Below the pieces are notes generated by a model. It did not search any database. It was not told the origin of the DNA and saw nothing but the letters and a program-made list of their open reading frames with translations. 5,382 bases of DNA from JAXHUK01 sp034189725. GTDB taxonomy: Bacteria; Chloroflexota; Dehalococcoidia; SZUA-161. Both the position numbers and the translations under genes were made by a program. The stretch is taken from positions 1 through 5,382 of the forward strand of contig JAXHUK010000141.1 of assembly GCA_034189725.1 (NCBI GenBank), read 5' to 3'. The first letter of the stretch is position 1; the number at the start of each line of letters is the position of its first letter. Shown one piece after another: positions 1 to 5,382 of this stretch.

Positions 1-15
1 TTTTTATCGAAGAGA

Positions 16-678
16 TTATCGTTGTTCACCATAAAGGATGTTGAAATGTGCTACATCCACTTCCAACGCTGTTTCTGATAGCAGATTGATCTTACCGATA
101 CCAAGTGCCTGAATATAAATCTTTGCGATATGTTCCAGCCTCTCACAATTGGTAAAGGCCTCATCTATGTCTCTACCGATTCCAAGTGTGCCATGGTTAG
201 CCAGTATCACGGCATTTCGAGGTCCCAGTGCTGAAATTACATTTCGTGTCAACTCATCGCTTCCTGTGGGAGCATACTCAGTCACTTTTATCTCACCGCC
301 GAGATAGATTACCTGGTCGTCGAGAATAGGTGGTATATCCAGGCCGGCAACGGAAACAGCGCTACCGTACACTGAATGTGTATGGATGATGGCATTTATA
401 TTTCTGCGTGATTTATAAATCTCGATGTGCATAGTTGTTTCGATGGAGGCGTTGAACTTCCCCTCAATGCGTTCTCCATCGAAACTAACGATTACGATGT
501 CATCCCGTTGGAGTGTATCATAGTTGCGCCCGCTGGGGGTGATAGCCAGAAGTTCCTTCCCATCACGTTCATTAAGGCGCATACTTACATTTCCCGATGT
601 GCCGACAACGAGGCCGTTCTGAGCCATATGTTGCGCGGTCTTGAGAACAATATCCTTTTCAAAATCCCATATACTCAT
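16..678 (-). CDS. Class II aldolase/adducin family protein, L-fuculose-phosphate aldolase-like
   Basis: This is a complete 220-residue protein, the usual length for zinc-dependent class II sugar-phosphate aldolases of the FucA/AraD/adducin fold. Visible motifs are the phosphate-binding GTSGN (26-30) and TPSG (47-50) loops, Glu80 in SIETTMH (catalytic acid/base position of FucA), His99 and His101 in HTHS, and His162 in LANHG. The three histidines are the expected zinc ligands, so the active site looks intact. Family members split a ketose 1-phosphate into dihydroxyacetone phosphate and an aldehyde; relatives include ribulose-phosphate 4-epimerases and methylthioribulose-1-phosphate dehydratase. 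The substrate cannot be decided here because no sugar kinase, isomerase or methionine-salvage gene is adjacent. The ATG start is supported by a GAGG Shine-Dalgarno about 7 bases upstream (complement near 686-689). The stop is TAA at 16-18. No signal peptide is seen, so it should be cytoplasmic. It is transcribed away from leuS. Confidence 0.9.
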   Translation of the reverse strand: MSIWDFEKDIVLKTAQHMAQNGLVVGTSGNVSMRLNERDGKELLAITPSGRNYDTLQRDDIVIVSFDGERIEGKFNASIETTMHIEIYKSRRNINAIIHTHSVYGSAVSVAGLDIPPILDDQVIYLGGEIKVTEYAPTGSDELTRNVISALGPRNAVILANHGTLGIGRDIDEAFTNCERLEHIAKIYIQALGIGKINLLSETALEVDVAHFNILYGEQR

Positions 679-725
679 TGTTCATCCTCGTTATAATCAG
701 TTGCGCCGATTGCTATCGACAGTAC

Positions 726-754
726 AGAATATTAAAATAATACAGAGAGTACAA
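726..754 (-). promoter_or_regulatory. Candidate sigma-70 type promoter for the aldolase gene
   Basis: Read on the minus strand, TTGTAC (complement of 749-754) and TATTCT (complement of 726-731) are separated by exactly 17 bases and lie about 50 bases upstream of the aldolase start. The -10 box matches the consensus at 4 of 6 positions and the -35 box at 3 of 6, so this is a modest candidate in an AT-rich region where chance matches are likely. Confidence 0.3.
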
Positions 755-756
755 GC

Positions 757-783
757 TTGAATACTACATGTGACGAGTATAAT
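757..783 (+). promoter_or_regulatory. Candidate promoter for leuS
   Basis: TTGAAT (757-762) and a perfect TATAAT (778-783) are separated by 15 bases, which is shorter than the ideal 17. Transcription from here would start near 790 and give leuS a 5' leader of about 155 bases that contains the hairpins listed separately. The -35 box nearly abuts that of the leftward aldolase promoter candidate, so the two would be back to back. A second perfect TATAAT at 929-934 lies only 11 bases before the leuS ATG. It lacks a good -35 and would give an almost leaderless message, so I prefer the upstream site. Confidence 0.35.
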
Positions 784-800
784 TCTGCCGGTATACGCGA

Positions 801-843
801 AGCTGAAGCACAGTAAACGCGAGACCTGCTTCTACAGGTAGCT
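801..843 (+). promoter_or_regulatory. Leader region with two mutually exclusive hairpins upstream of leuS
   Basis: GAAGCA (805-810) can pair perfectly with TGCTTC (827-832). That stem can be extended by AGCT (801-804) with AGCT (840-843) across a 7-base bulge. Alternatively ACCTG (824-828) pairs with CAGGT (835-839) around a 6-base loop. The two structures share bases 827-828, and the second uses 829-832 as its loop, so they cannot coexist. Alternative pairing in front of an aminoacyl-tRNA synthetase gene resembles an attenuation leader, but the stems are short and may be chance. Confidence 0.3.
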
Positions 844-864
844 TATTATATCATAGATTCCTTT

Positions 865-910
865 CTCCAAGGTATCCTCGTGACTGTGGGTAGCAAGCTG
901 GAGATTTTTG
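865..910 (+). terminator. Terminator-like imperfect hairpin plus T-run in the leuS leader
   Basis: CTCCA (865-869) pairs with TGGAG (899-903). Inside it TATCC (873-877) pairs with GGGTA (888-892), with one G-T wobble and an asymmetric internal loop. One base after the stem comes TTTTT (905-909). The arrangement looks like a weak intrinsic terminator or attenuator 36 bases before the leuS start. The stem is interrupted and not strongly GC-rich, so full termination here is unlikely. Confidence 0.25.
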
Positions 911-921
911 TGGTATCCTAA
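880..921 (+). CDS. Possible 13-codon leader peptide upstream of leuS
   Basis: A GTG at 880 opens a 13-codon frame ending in TAA at 919-921, with AAGG (869-872) 7 bases upstream as a possible Shine-Dalgarno. The predicted product is MTVGSKLEIFVVS. Apart from the initiator, five residues are branched-chain (two Val, one Leu and one Ile before a final Val pair's second member), but there is no run of leucine codons as in classical leu attenuators. The frame overlaps the terminator-like hairpin and ends 24 bases before leuS. With a GTG start and so few codons, chance occurrence is quite possible. Confidence 0.15.
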   Translation: MTVGSKLEIFVVS

Positions 922-945
922 TACAATATATAATCGGATAGGGTA

Positions 946-3402
946 ATGATTCCAAAGTATAATCCTGAAGCTATTGAAAAGAAATGGCAAGTGAGATGGG
1001 AAGCCGACGATCTTTATCAGGTAGATGAGAACTCAAAGCGCCCCAAGTGGTATGCTTTGACGATGTTTCCTTATACCTCAGGTGATCTTCATATCGGGCA
1101 CTGGTATGCTATGGCTCCGTCGGATGTTCATGCTCGTTTCAAGCGGATGCGGGGCTATAATGTACTGCACCCCATCGGTTTTGATGCGTTTGGACTTCCT
1201 GCTGAGAATGCTGCTATCAAACATGGTATACATCCCTATACATGGACAATGCAGAATGTTGAGAACATGCGACGCCAGTTGAAAACGCTGGGTGCAATGT
1301 ATGACTGGCGGCGTGAGCTCATTACCTGCCTGCCTGAGTACTACAAATGGACACAGTGGTTCTTCCTCAAACTGTATGAAGCAGGACTTGCATATCGAGG
1401 AGAAGCGCCTGCAAATTGGTGTCCCAAGTGCAAAACTGTACTGGCCAATGAGCAGGTTGTTGGTGAAGGGCATTGCGAGCGCTGCAATACCCCTGTTGTC
1501 AGGCGGGATATGGAGCAATGGTTCTTTAGAATTACCAAATACGCAGATGAACTGCTGGAGTACGAAGGTGTTGAGTGGCCGGAGCGGATTAAGCTGATGC
1601 AGCGTAACTGGATTGGTAAGAGTATTGGAGTAGAGATATCATTTGGGCTGGACTATGAGAACGTGGATGAAAAGGAGATCAGGGTATTCACGACCAGGCC
1701 CGATACAATTTACGGAGTTACATTCCTTGTTTTTGCACCGGAGCATCCCCTGGTTGCCAAGCTCACTACACCAGATCACGAAGAGGAGATTCAGCGTTAT
1801 ATCGAACGTGCGCGCAGTCAAACGGAGATCGAACGGCTGTCGAGTGAGAAGGAGAAAACCGGGGTCTTTACAGGTGCATATGCTATCAATAAGCTCAATG
1901 GCGAGAAGGTGCCAATATGGATTGCCGATTATGTGCTTCTTACCTATGGTACCGGGGCGGTGATGGGCGTTCCTGCACACGACCAGCGTGACTTCGAGTT
2001 CGCCCAGGACTATAATATTCCGGTACATGTAGTCATTGCTCCTGAAGGTTGGTGCGGAGAGGAATTAGAGGAAGCCTACATTGAGGCAGGTACTATGGTA
2101 AACTCAGCCCAGTTTAATGGTATGTCCAGTGATCTGGGAAAAGAAGCCATATCTGATTTTATAGAAGCTCAAGGTTATGGCAAACGAACCATGAGCTACC
2201 GGCTCCGCGACTGGTTGATATCACGTCAAAGGTATTGGGGAGCACCGATCCCAATCATCTATTGCCCCAAGTGTGGCATAGTTTCCGTGCCTGAAGGCGA
2301 TTTACCGGTGTTGCTCCCTGAAGATGCCGAGTTCAAGCCTACCGGCGAGTCACCGCTGGAGTATTGTGAGTCCTTTGTGAATACTACTTGCCCAAAATGT
2401 GGTGAACCGTCTCGCCGTGAGACTGATACTATGGACACTTTTATGTGCTCCAACTGGTACTTCCTGCGTTATACCAGCCCGGGATATGACCAGGGCCCCT
2501 TTGATCCTGCGAAGCTGGCGTACTGGATGCCTGTAGATCAGTACACCGGGGGAGCTGAGCATGCAACCATGCATTTGTTTTATGCGCGTTTCTTCAACAA
2601 GGCAATTCGTGACCTTGGTTTGGTGAATTTCGACGAGCCCTTTACCCGTTTGTTCAATCAGGGAACTATTGTGATGGAACGACAGAAGATGAGCAAGTCA
2701 CGAGGCAATGTGGTGAATCCTGATGAATATGTGGCCAAGCTGGGGGCGGATACGGTTCGAGGTTATCTTATGTTTGTCGGTCCCTGGGATCAGGGTGGCG
2801 GTTGGGATGATAGCGGCATTAGCGGTATCTGGCGCTGGTTGAATCGTGTCTGGGCTTTAACATTGGAGGGACAGGACACGAGTGAATTGCCCCCAATGGA
2901 TCAAGCGATGGTAGATCAGTTGCGGCGACAGACTCACAAGACGATAAAGAAGGTTGCCGAAGACATTGAGAAATTTCGCTTTAATACCATGCTGGCTGCT
3001 CTCATGGAGTTTACCAATTATTTGAGTAGAGCAAGGGAGGGACACTCCGTCACAAATGCTGCCTGGAATGAAGCTATTGAAAGCTTGCTGTTACTTCTTG
3101 CGCCCACAGCTCCTCATATGACAGAGGAGTTATGGGAACGGACAGGACACGCCTATAGCATCCATACCCAGTCTTTCCCATCATGGGATAGCGAACTGGT
3201 CTCCGAAGAGCAGTTCACCCTGGTGGTTCAGGTGAATGGAAAGCTTCGTGATCGTGTAACCGTTGCAGCGGATATCTCTGAGCATGAGGCTCGTGAGATT
3301 GCGCTGAACCGTGAGCGCGTGCAGGCCCATACCGATGGTAAAAAGATCGAAGAGATGATCTATGTGCCCGGGCGCTTACTAAATCTGGTAGTTAGCAAGT
3401 AG
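946..3402 (+). CDS. leuS: Leucyl-tRNA synthetase (EC 6.1.1.4)
   Basis: This 818-residue class I synthetase attaches leucine to tRNA-Leu in the cytoplasm using ATP. The full domain order is present. The Rossmann catalytic core carries HIGH at 49-52 and a zinc knuckle with Cys159, Cys162, Cys177 and Cys180. The CP1 editing domain follows, with the threonine-rich TTRPDT (249-254) and YGTGAVMGVPAHDQRD (334-349); Asp346 is the expected editing aspartate. A second cysteine set (Cys440, Cys443, Cys482, Cys485) lies in the insertion before the second half of the core. KMSKS is at 581-585, then the helical anticodon-binding domain (about 650-740) and a C-terminal domain with VQVNGKLRDRV (761-771). The length is typical and no residue I expect to be catalytic is missing. 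The ATG matches the usual family N-terminus (YNPEAIEKKWQ at 5-15). The Shine-Dalgarno is weak (GGATAGGG at 936-943). The stop is TAG. It is followed after 50 bases by porG on the same strand. Confidence 0.98.
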   Translation: MIPKYNPEAIEKKWQVRWEADDLYQVDENSKRPKWYALTMFPYTSGDLHIGHWYAMAPSDVHARFKRMRGYNVLHPIGFDAFGLPAENAAIKHGIHPYTWTMQNVENMRRQLKTLGAMYDWRRELITCLPEYYKWTQWFFLKLYEAGLAYRGEAPANWCPKCKTVLANEQVVGEGHCERCNTPVVRRDMEQWFFRITKYADELLEYEGVEWPERIKLMQRNWIGKSIGVEISFGLDYENVDEKEIRVFTTRPDTIYGVTFLVFAPEHPLVAKLTTPDHEEEIQRYIERARSQTEIERLSSEKEKTGVFTGAYAINKLNGEKVPIWIADYVLLTYGTGAVMGVPAHDQRDFEFAQDYNIPVHVVIAPEGWCGEELEEAYIEAGTMVNSAQFNGMSSDLGKEAISDFIEAQGYGKRTMSYRLRDWLISRQRYWGAPIPIIYCPKCGIVSVPEGDLPVLLPEDAEFKPTGESPLEYCESFVNTTCPKCGEPSRRETDTMDTFMCSNWYFLRYTSPGYDQGPFDPAKLAYWMPVDQYTGGAEHATMHLFYARFFNKAIRDLGLVNFDEPFTRLFNQGTIVMERQKMSKSRGNVVNPDEYVAKLGADTVRGYLMFVGPWDQGGGWDDSGISGIWRWLNRVWALTLEGQDTSELPPMDQAMVDQLRRQTHKTIKKVAEDIEKFRFNTMLAALMEFTNYLSRAREGHSVTNAAWNEAIESLLLLLAPTAPHMTEELWERTGHAYSIHTQSFPSWDSELVSEEQFTLVVQVNGKLRDRVTVAADISEHEAREIALNRERVQAHTDGKKIEEMIYVPGRLLNLVVSK

Positions 3403-3452
3403 AATACGGTATTGATTCTCGAATATCTGAAGAAATCAGGGAGAAAAGTCAT
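3403..3452 (+). other. Short leuS-porG spacer with porG ribosome binding site
   Basis: This 50-base spacer contains AGGGAG (3438-3443), a good Shine-Dalgarno 9 bases before the porG ATG. The only pairing seen is TGATT (3411-3417 region) with AATCA (3434-3438 region), which is AT-rich, short and not followed by a T-run. I see no convincing terminator and no -35/-10 pair, so co-transcription of leuS with the por genes is plausible. Confidence 0.5.
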
Positions 3453-4013
3453 ATGCTAAAAGAGATTCGTGTTCATGCCCGAGCGGGGCAAGGGGCAATC
3501 ACCACTGCGACAATCCTGGCGCAGGCTGCATTCGAGGACGGAAAGTACGCCCTGTCGTTTCCCACGTTTGGCGCTGCACGTATGGGGGCACCGATGAATG
3601 CGTTTGTCCGCATCGGGGATGCTCCAGTGCGCGTGCGTAGCCAGATATACAAACCGGACTATGTGCTGGTTCAGGATTCCAGTCTGCTCAAGGGTTTCGA
3701 TGTGGTCGCTGGGTTGAAACCTGATGGGGTTGCTGTGATCAATAACACAAAGAAGCCTTCGGAGCTTGCTCTGAATACCGAGGCTAAGGTAATTACGGCA
3801 CCGGTATCGGCGATTGCTAAGGAGGTTATGGGAAGAGCTGATCGTGTCAATACTGCGCTCATTGGGGCGTTCATCGCGATCACCGGGGAATTAACCATGG
3901 AGGCACTTGAACGGTCTGTGTACACACGTTTCAAAGGAGAGGCGGCAGATAGTAACTGGAAGGCGCTTATCGAAGCTTACAACGAGATCAAGAACCGGGG
4001 GAATAGTTTATGA
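3453..4013 (+). CDS. porG: Pyruvate:ferredoxin oxidoreductase, gamma subunit
   Basis: The 186-residue protein has the length and motifs of the gamma subunit (POR/KOR gamma domain) of four-subunit 2-oxoacid:ferredoxin oxidoreductases. It has the glycine-rich ARAGQGAIT (10-17) near the N-terminus, FPTFGAARMGAPMNAFVRI (36-54), which corresponds to the family's FGxxRxGxPxxAFxRI segment, and NTALIGAF (133-140). In the complex the gamma chain helps bind coenzyme A, while TPP and the iron-sulfur clusters sit in other subunits. The order gamma-delta-alpha is the one known for por clusters such as that of Thermotoga, which supports assignment as PorG. Related 2-ketoisovalerate (Vor) enzymes have similar gamma chains, so substrate assignment rests mainly on the alpha subunit. 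The ATG follows AGGGAG at 9 bases spacing. The TGA stop overlaps the porD start as ATGA, which indicates translational coupling. Confidence 0.93.
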   Translation: MLKEIRVHARAGQGAITTATILAQAAFEDGKYALSFPTFGAARMGAPMNAFVRIGDAPVRVRSQIYKPDYVLVQDSSLLKGFDVVAGLKPDGVAVINNTKKPSELALNTEAKVITAPVSAIAKEVMGRADRVNTALIGAFIAITGELTMEALERSVYTRFKGEAADSNWKALIEAYNEIKNRGNSL

Positions 4014-4282
4014 AAATCACATTGGGGGCAGTGGCACCCCCAGGGGGGAGCCGTGTCAATAAAACAGGTAGCTGGCGTATGGCAAATAAGCCACGCTTCA
4101 AGCATGAGGGGTGTATTGCATGTGATGTCTGTGCCTTGAGTTGCCCTGAGGGTTGTATTTTTGGCACCGGACAAAACACGTACTACAACAATGAGGACTA
4201 TTGTAAGGGATGTGGCATTTGTGCCTATGGATGTCCAGTACACGATATTGAAATGATACCGGAGGGGAAGGAAGATGGTTAA
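4010..4282 (+). CDS. porD: Pyruvate:ferredoxin oxidoreductase, delta subunit (2[4Fe-4S] ferredoxin-like)
   Basis: The 90-residue protein is the electron-transfer subunit. It has two CxxCxxCxxxCP motifs, Cys35/38/41/45 and Cys65/68/71/75, each with the spacing of a bacterial-type ferredoxin, so it should hold two [4Fe-4S] clusters that pass electrons to external ferredoxin. The N-terminal extension with NKTGSWR (17-23) is typical of PorD/VorD and separates it from free ferredoxins. That extension also supports the ATG at 4010 over the internal Met24. An extra cysteine, Cys49 in CPEGC, follows the first motif; I have no evidence that it is a ligand. The start overlaps the porG stop by 4 bases, with GGGGGA (3997-4002) as Shine-Dalgarno 7 bases upstream. 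The TAA stop overlaps the porA start region by 8 bases. Confidence 0.94.
   Translation: MKITLGAVAPPGGSRVNKTGSWRMANKPRFKHEGCIACDVCALSCPEGCIFGTGQNTYYNNEDYCKGCGICAYGCPVHDIEMIPEGKEDG
4261..4265 (+). promoter_or_regulatory. Ribosome binding site fixing the porA start
   Basis: GGAGG lies 9 bases before the ATG at 4275, inside the end of porD. It favours that ATG over the in-frame ATG at 4290. The resulting N-terminus MVKGRMLQGARAIAEM resembles the usual alpha-subunit start, in which an EGxxAxAEA-like helix follows a few leading residues. Confidence 0.6.
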
Positions 4283-5382
4283 AGGAAGAATGTTGCAGGG
4301 GGCGCGAGCGATCGCTGAGATGTCTGCGTTATGCCGTCCCAAAGTTATATCGGCGTATCCCATAACTCCACAGACGCTCATTGTTGAGGAGTTGTCTCAA
4401 ATAGTTGCTGATGGCGACCTCGAAGCGGAATTTATCAATGTTGAGGGCGAGCATTCGGCAGCGTCGCTGGTCCTGGGAGCCATGGCAGCAGGTGTGAGGG
4501 TTTTTACCTGTAGCTCGTCACAGGGTTTGTTGTTGATGGCTGAGGTGATTTTTAATATTGCGGGTATGCGACTCCCTATGGTCATGATCTGTGTCAATCG
4601 TGCTGTATCAGCGCCACTTAATATCTGGAATGATCAGCAAGACTCTATAATCATGAGGGATAGCGGCTGGATTCAACTCTACGCTGAGAATAATCAAGAT
4701 ACCTGTGATCTGCTCCTGCAAGCCCATAAAATTGCCGAAGATCACCGCGTGATGTTACCCGTGATGGTGTGCGCGGATGGGTATGTGTTGCCACATGCCT
4801 ATGAAATAGTGGATCTACCGAGCCAGGCTGAAACAGATAGTTTCCTGCCGCCTTATCAGCCCATTTACTACCTCGATCCCAAAAATCCTCTTACAATGGG
4901 GGCCTATGCCGAGCCCGACAAGTATCTTGAGACTCGGTATATGATCCAGCATTCGATGGAGAGAGCTCTACCAATAATAGAGGACGTGGCCAATGAGTTT
5001 CAGAAAACCTTTGGTCGTACTGCAGGCGGCCTTTTTGAAAGATACCGCCTTGAAGACGCCTCTACCATAATAGTGGCCATGGGCTCGATGGCAGGAACTA
5101 TCAAGGATGCCGTGGATGAGCTAAGGGATCAAGGGCAGAGGGTGGGATTATTAAAACTGATAACCTTTAGACCTTTCCCAAAAGAGGCTTTGTATAACGA
5201 ATTGAGCAAAGTAGAAAATGTCGTAGTTCTGGAGAAGTGTATTTCTCTGGGAAGCAGTGGCCCTCTTGCTACTGAAATTCGGGCTCTTTTCCAGGGTCGT
5301 TCTGCTAATCCCAATATCAGTGGATTTGCCATTGGTTTGGGTGGTAGGGATATTACCATAGATAGTATCAAGGACACTGTGA
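4275..5382 (+). CDS. porA: Pyruvate:ferredoxin oxidoreductase, alpha subunit (3' end outside window)
   Basis: An uninterrupted frame of 369 codons runs off the right edge without a stop. It holds the PFOR N-terminal pyrimidine-binding TPP domain (about 10-240) with YPITPQT (28-34), EGEHSAA (58-64), CSSSQGLLLMAE (79-90) and NRAVSAPLNIWNDQQDS (108-124), then domain II (about 260-369). By remembered alignment to Desulfovibrio PFOR, Thr31, Glu60 and Arg109 fall at the positions contacting pyruvate or activating TPP. The NIWNDQQDS and AENNQDTCDLLLQAHKIAED segments resemble pyruvate-specific alpha chains more than 2-oxoglutarate or 2-ketoisovalerate ones, so I call it PorA. Alpha chains are usually about 390-400 residues, so only some 20-30 residues should be missing. 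The start overlaps the end of porD by 8 bases. porB is expected next. Confidence 0.93.
   Translation, partial: MVKGRMLQGARAIAEMSALCRPKVISAYPITPQTLIVEELSQIVADGDLEAEFINVEGEHSAASLVLGAMAAGVRVFTCSSSQGLLLMAEVIFNIAGMRLPMVMICVNRAVSAPLNIWNDQQDSIIMRDSGWIQLYAENNQDTCDLLLQAHKIAEDHRVMLPVMVCADGYVLPHAYEIVDLPSQAETDSFLPPYQPIYYLDPKNPLTMGAYAEPDKYLETRYMIQHSMERALPIIEDVANEFQKTFGRTAGGLFERYRLEDASTIIVAMGSMAGTIKDAVDELRDQGQRVGLLKLITFRPFPKEALYNELSKVENVVVLEKCISLGSSGPLATEIRALFQGRSANPNISGFAIGLGGRDITIDSIKDTV

Noticed and set aside
1..15. Terminator for the aldolase at the left edge
   Set aside because: Only 15 bases follow the stop codon within the window and no stem is visible; the minus strand ends in A-rich sequence, not a T-run.
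427..696. 89-codon frame on the plus strand
   Set aside because: It lies almost wholly antisense to the well-supported aldolase gene and its product resembles no family I know.
784..945. T-box riboswitch upstream of leuS
   Set aside because: The conserved antiterminator sequence (AGGGTGGNACCGCG-like) is not present. TGTGGGTAGC at 887-894 is only a loose resemblance, and no recognisable Stem I specifier region was found.
1078..1518. 146-codon minus-strand frame, and other frames inside 1078-3045
   Set aside because: These overlap leuS in other frames. LeuRS motifs occupy the same bases throughout, so these are coding shadows.
3403..3440. Intrinsic terminator after leuS
   Set aside because: Only a 5-base AT-rich TGATT/AATCA pairing is present and no T-run follows it.
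3671..3934. Minus-strand frame inside porG
   Set aside because: Antisense to a complete gamma-subunit gene with conserved motifs; no independent start signal or family resemblance.
3977..4381. 134-codon minus-strand frame across porG, porD and porA
   Set aside because: It runs antisense through the ferredoxin cysteine motifs and two gene junctions, so it is a shadow.
5129..5377. 82-codon minus-strand frame near the right edge
   Set aside because: It is antisense to the domain II part of porA, which stays open and conserved through the same bases.
1..5382. Mobile element, CRISPR array, tRNA/rRNA gene or novel defence system
   Set aside because: No transposase or integrase motifs, no regularly spaced repeats and no tRNA cloverleaf were seen. 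Almost all of the window is accounted for by housekeeping and metabolic genes.

Overview
The window reads as a compact stretch of bacterial chromosome, with roughly balanced base composition, from what is probably an anaerobe. It holds one leftward gene and a rightward block of four genes. The LeuRS sequence looks to me most like those of Chloroflexota of the class Dehalococcoidia: an N-terminus of the form YNPEAIEKKWQ, an HIGH region reading FPYTSGDLHIGHWYA, and an ITCLPEYYKWTQWFF segment. A four-subunit, oxygen-sensitive 2-oxoacid:ferredoxin oxidoreductase fits an anaerobe of that kind. The taxonomic assignment is inference from remembered sequences, not a search result.

Layout: (1) 16-678, minus strand, a complete class II (fuculose-phosphate aldolase-type) aldolase whose substrate cannot be read from the sequence. 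(2) 679-945, a 267-base divergent intergenic region. It carries candidate back-to-back promoters. On the leuS side it has a putative leader of about 155 bases with two mutually exclusive hairpins, a terminator-like hairpin followed by five T, and a possible 13-codon reading frame. (3) 946-3402, plus strand, complete leuS. (4) 3453-4013, 4010-4282 and 4275 to the window end: porG, porD and porA, the gamma, delta and alpha subunits of a pyruvate-type ferredoxin oxidoreductase. Their ends overlap by 4 and 8 bases, so they are almost certainly translated from one transcript. The beta (TPP-binding) subunit gene, porB, is expected just past the right edge.

Function: PorG, PorD, PorA and the expected PorB would form one cytoplasmic enzyme that interconverts pyruvate plus CoA and acetyl-CoA plus CO2 with reduced ferredoxin. 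LeuRS charges tRNA-Leu. Only 50 bases without a convincing terminator or promoter separate leuS from porG, so read-through from leuS into the por genes is plausible. No RNA genes, CRISPR arrays, insertion sequences, attachment sites or long repeats were seen. The genes are ordinary. The part most worth a second look is the leuS leader.
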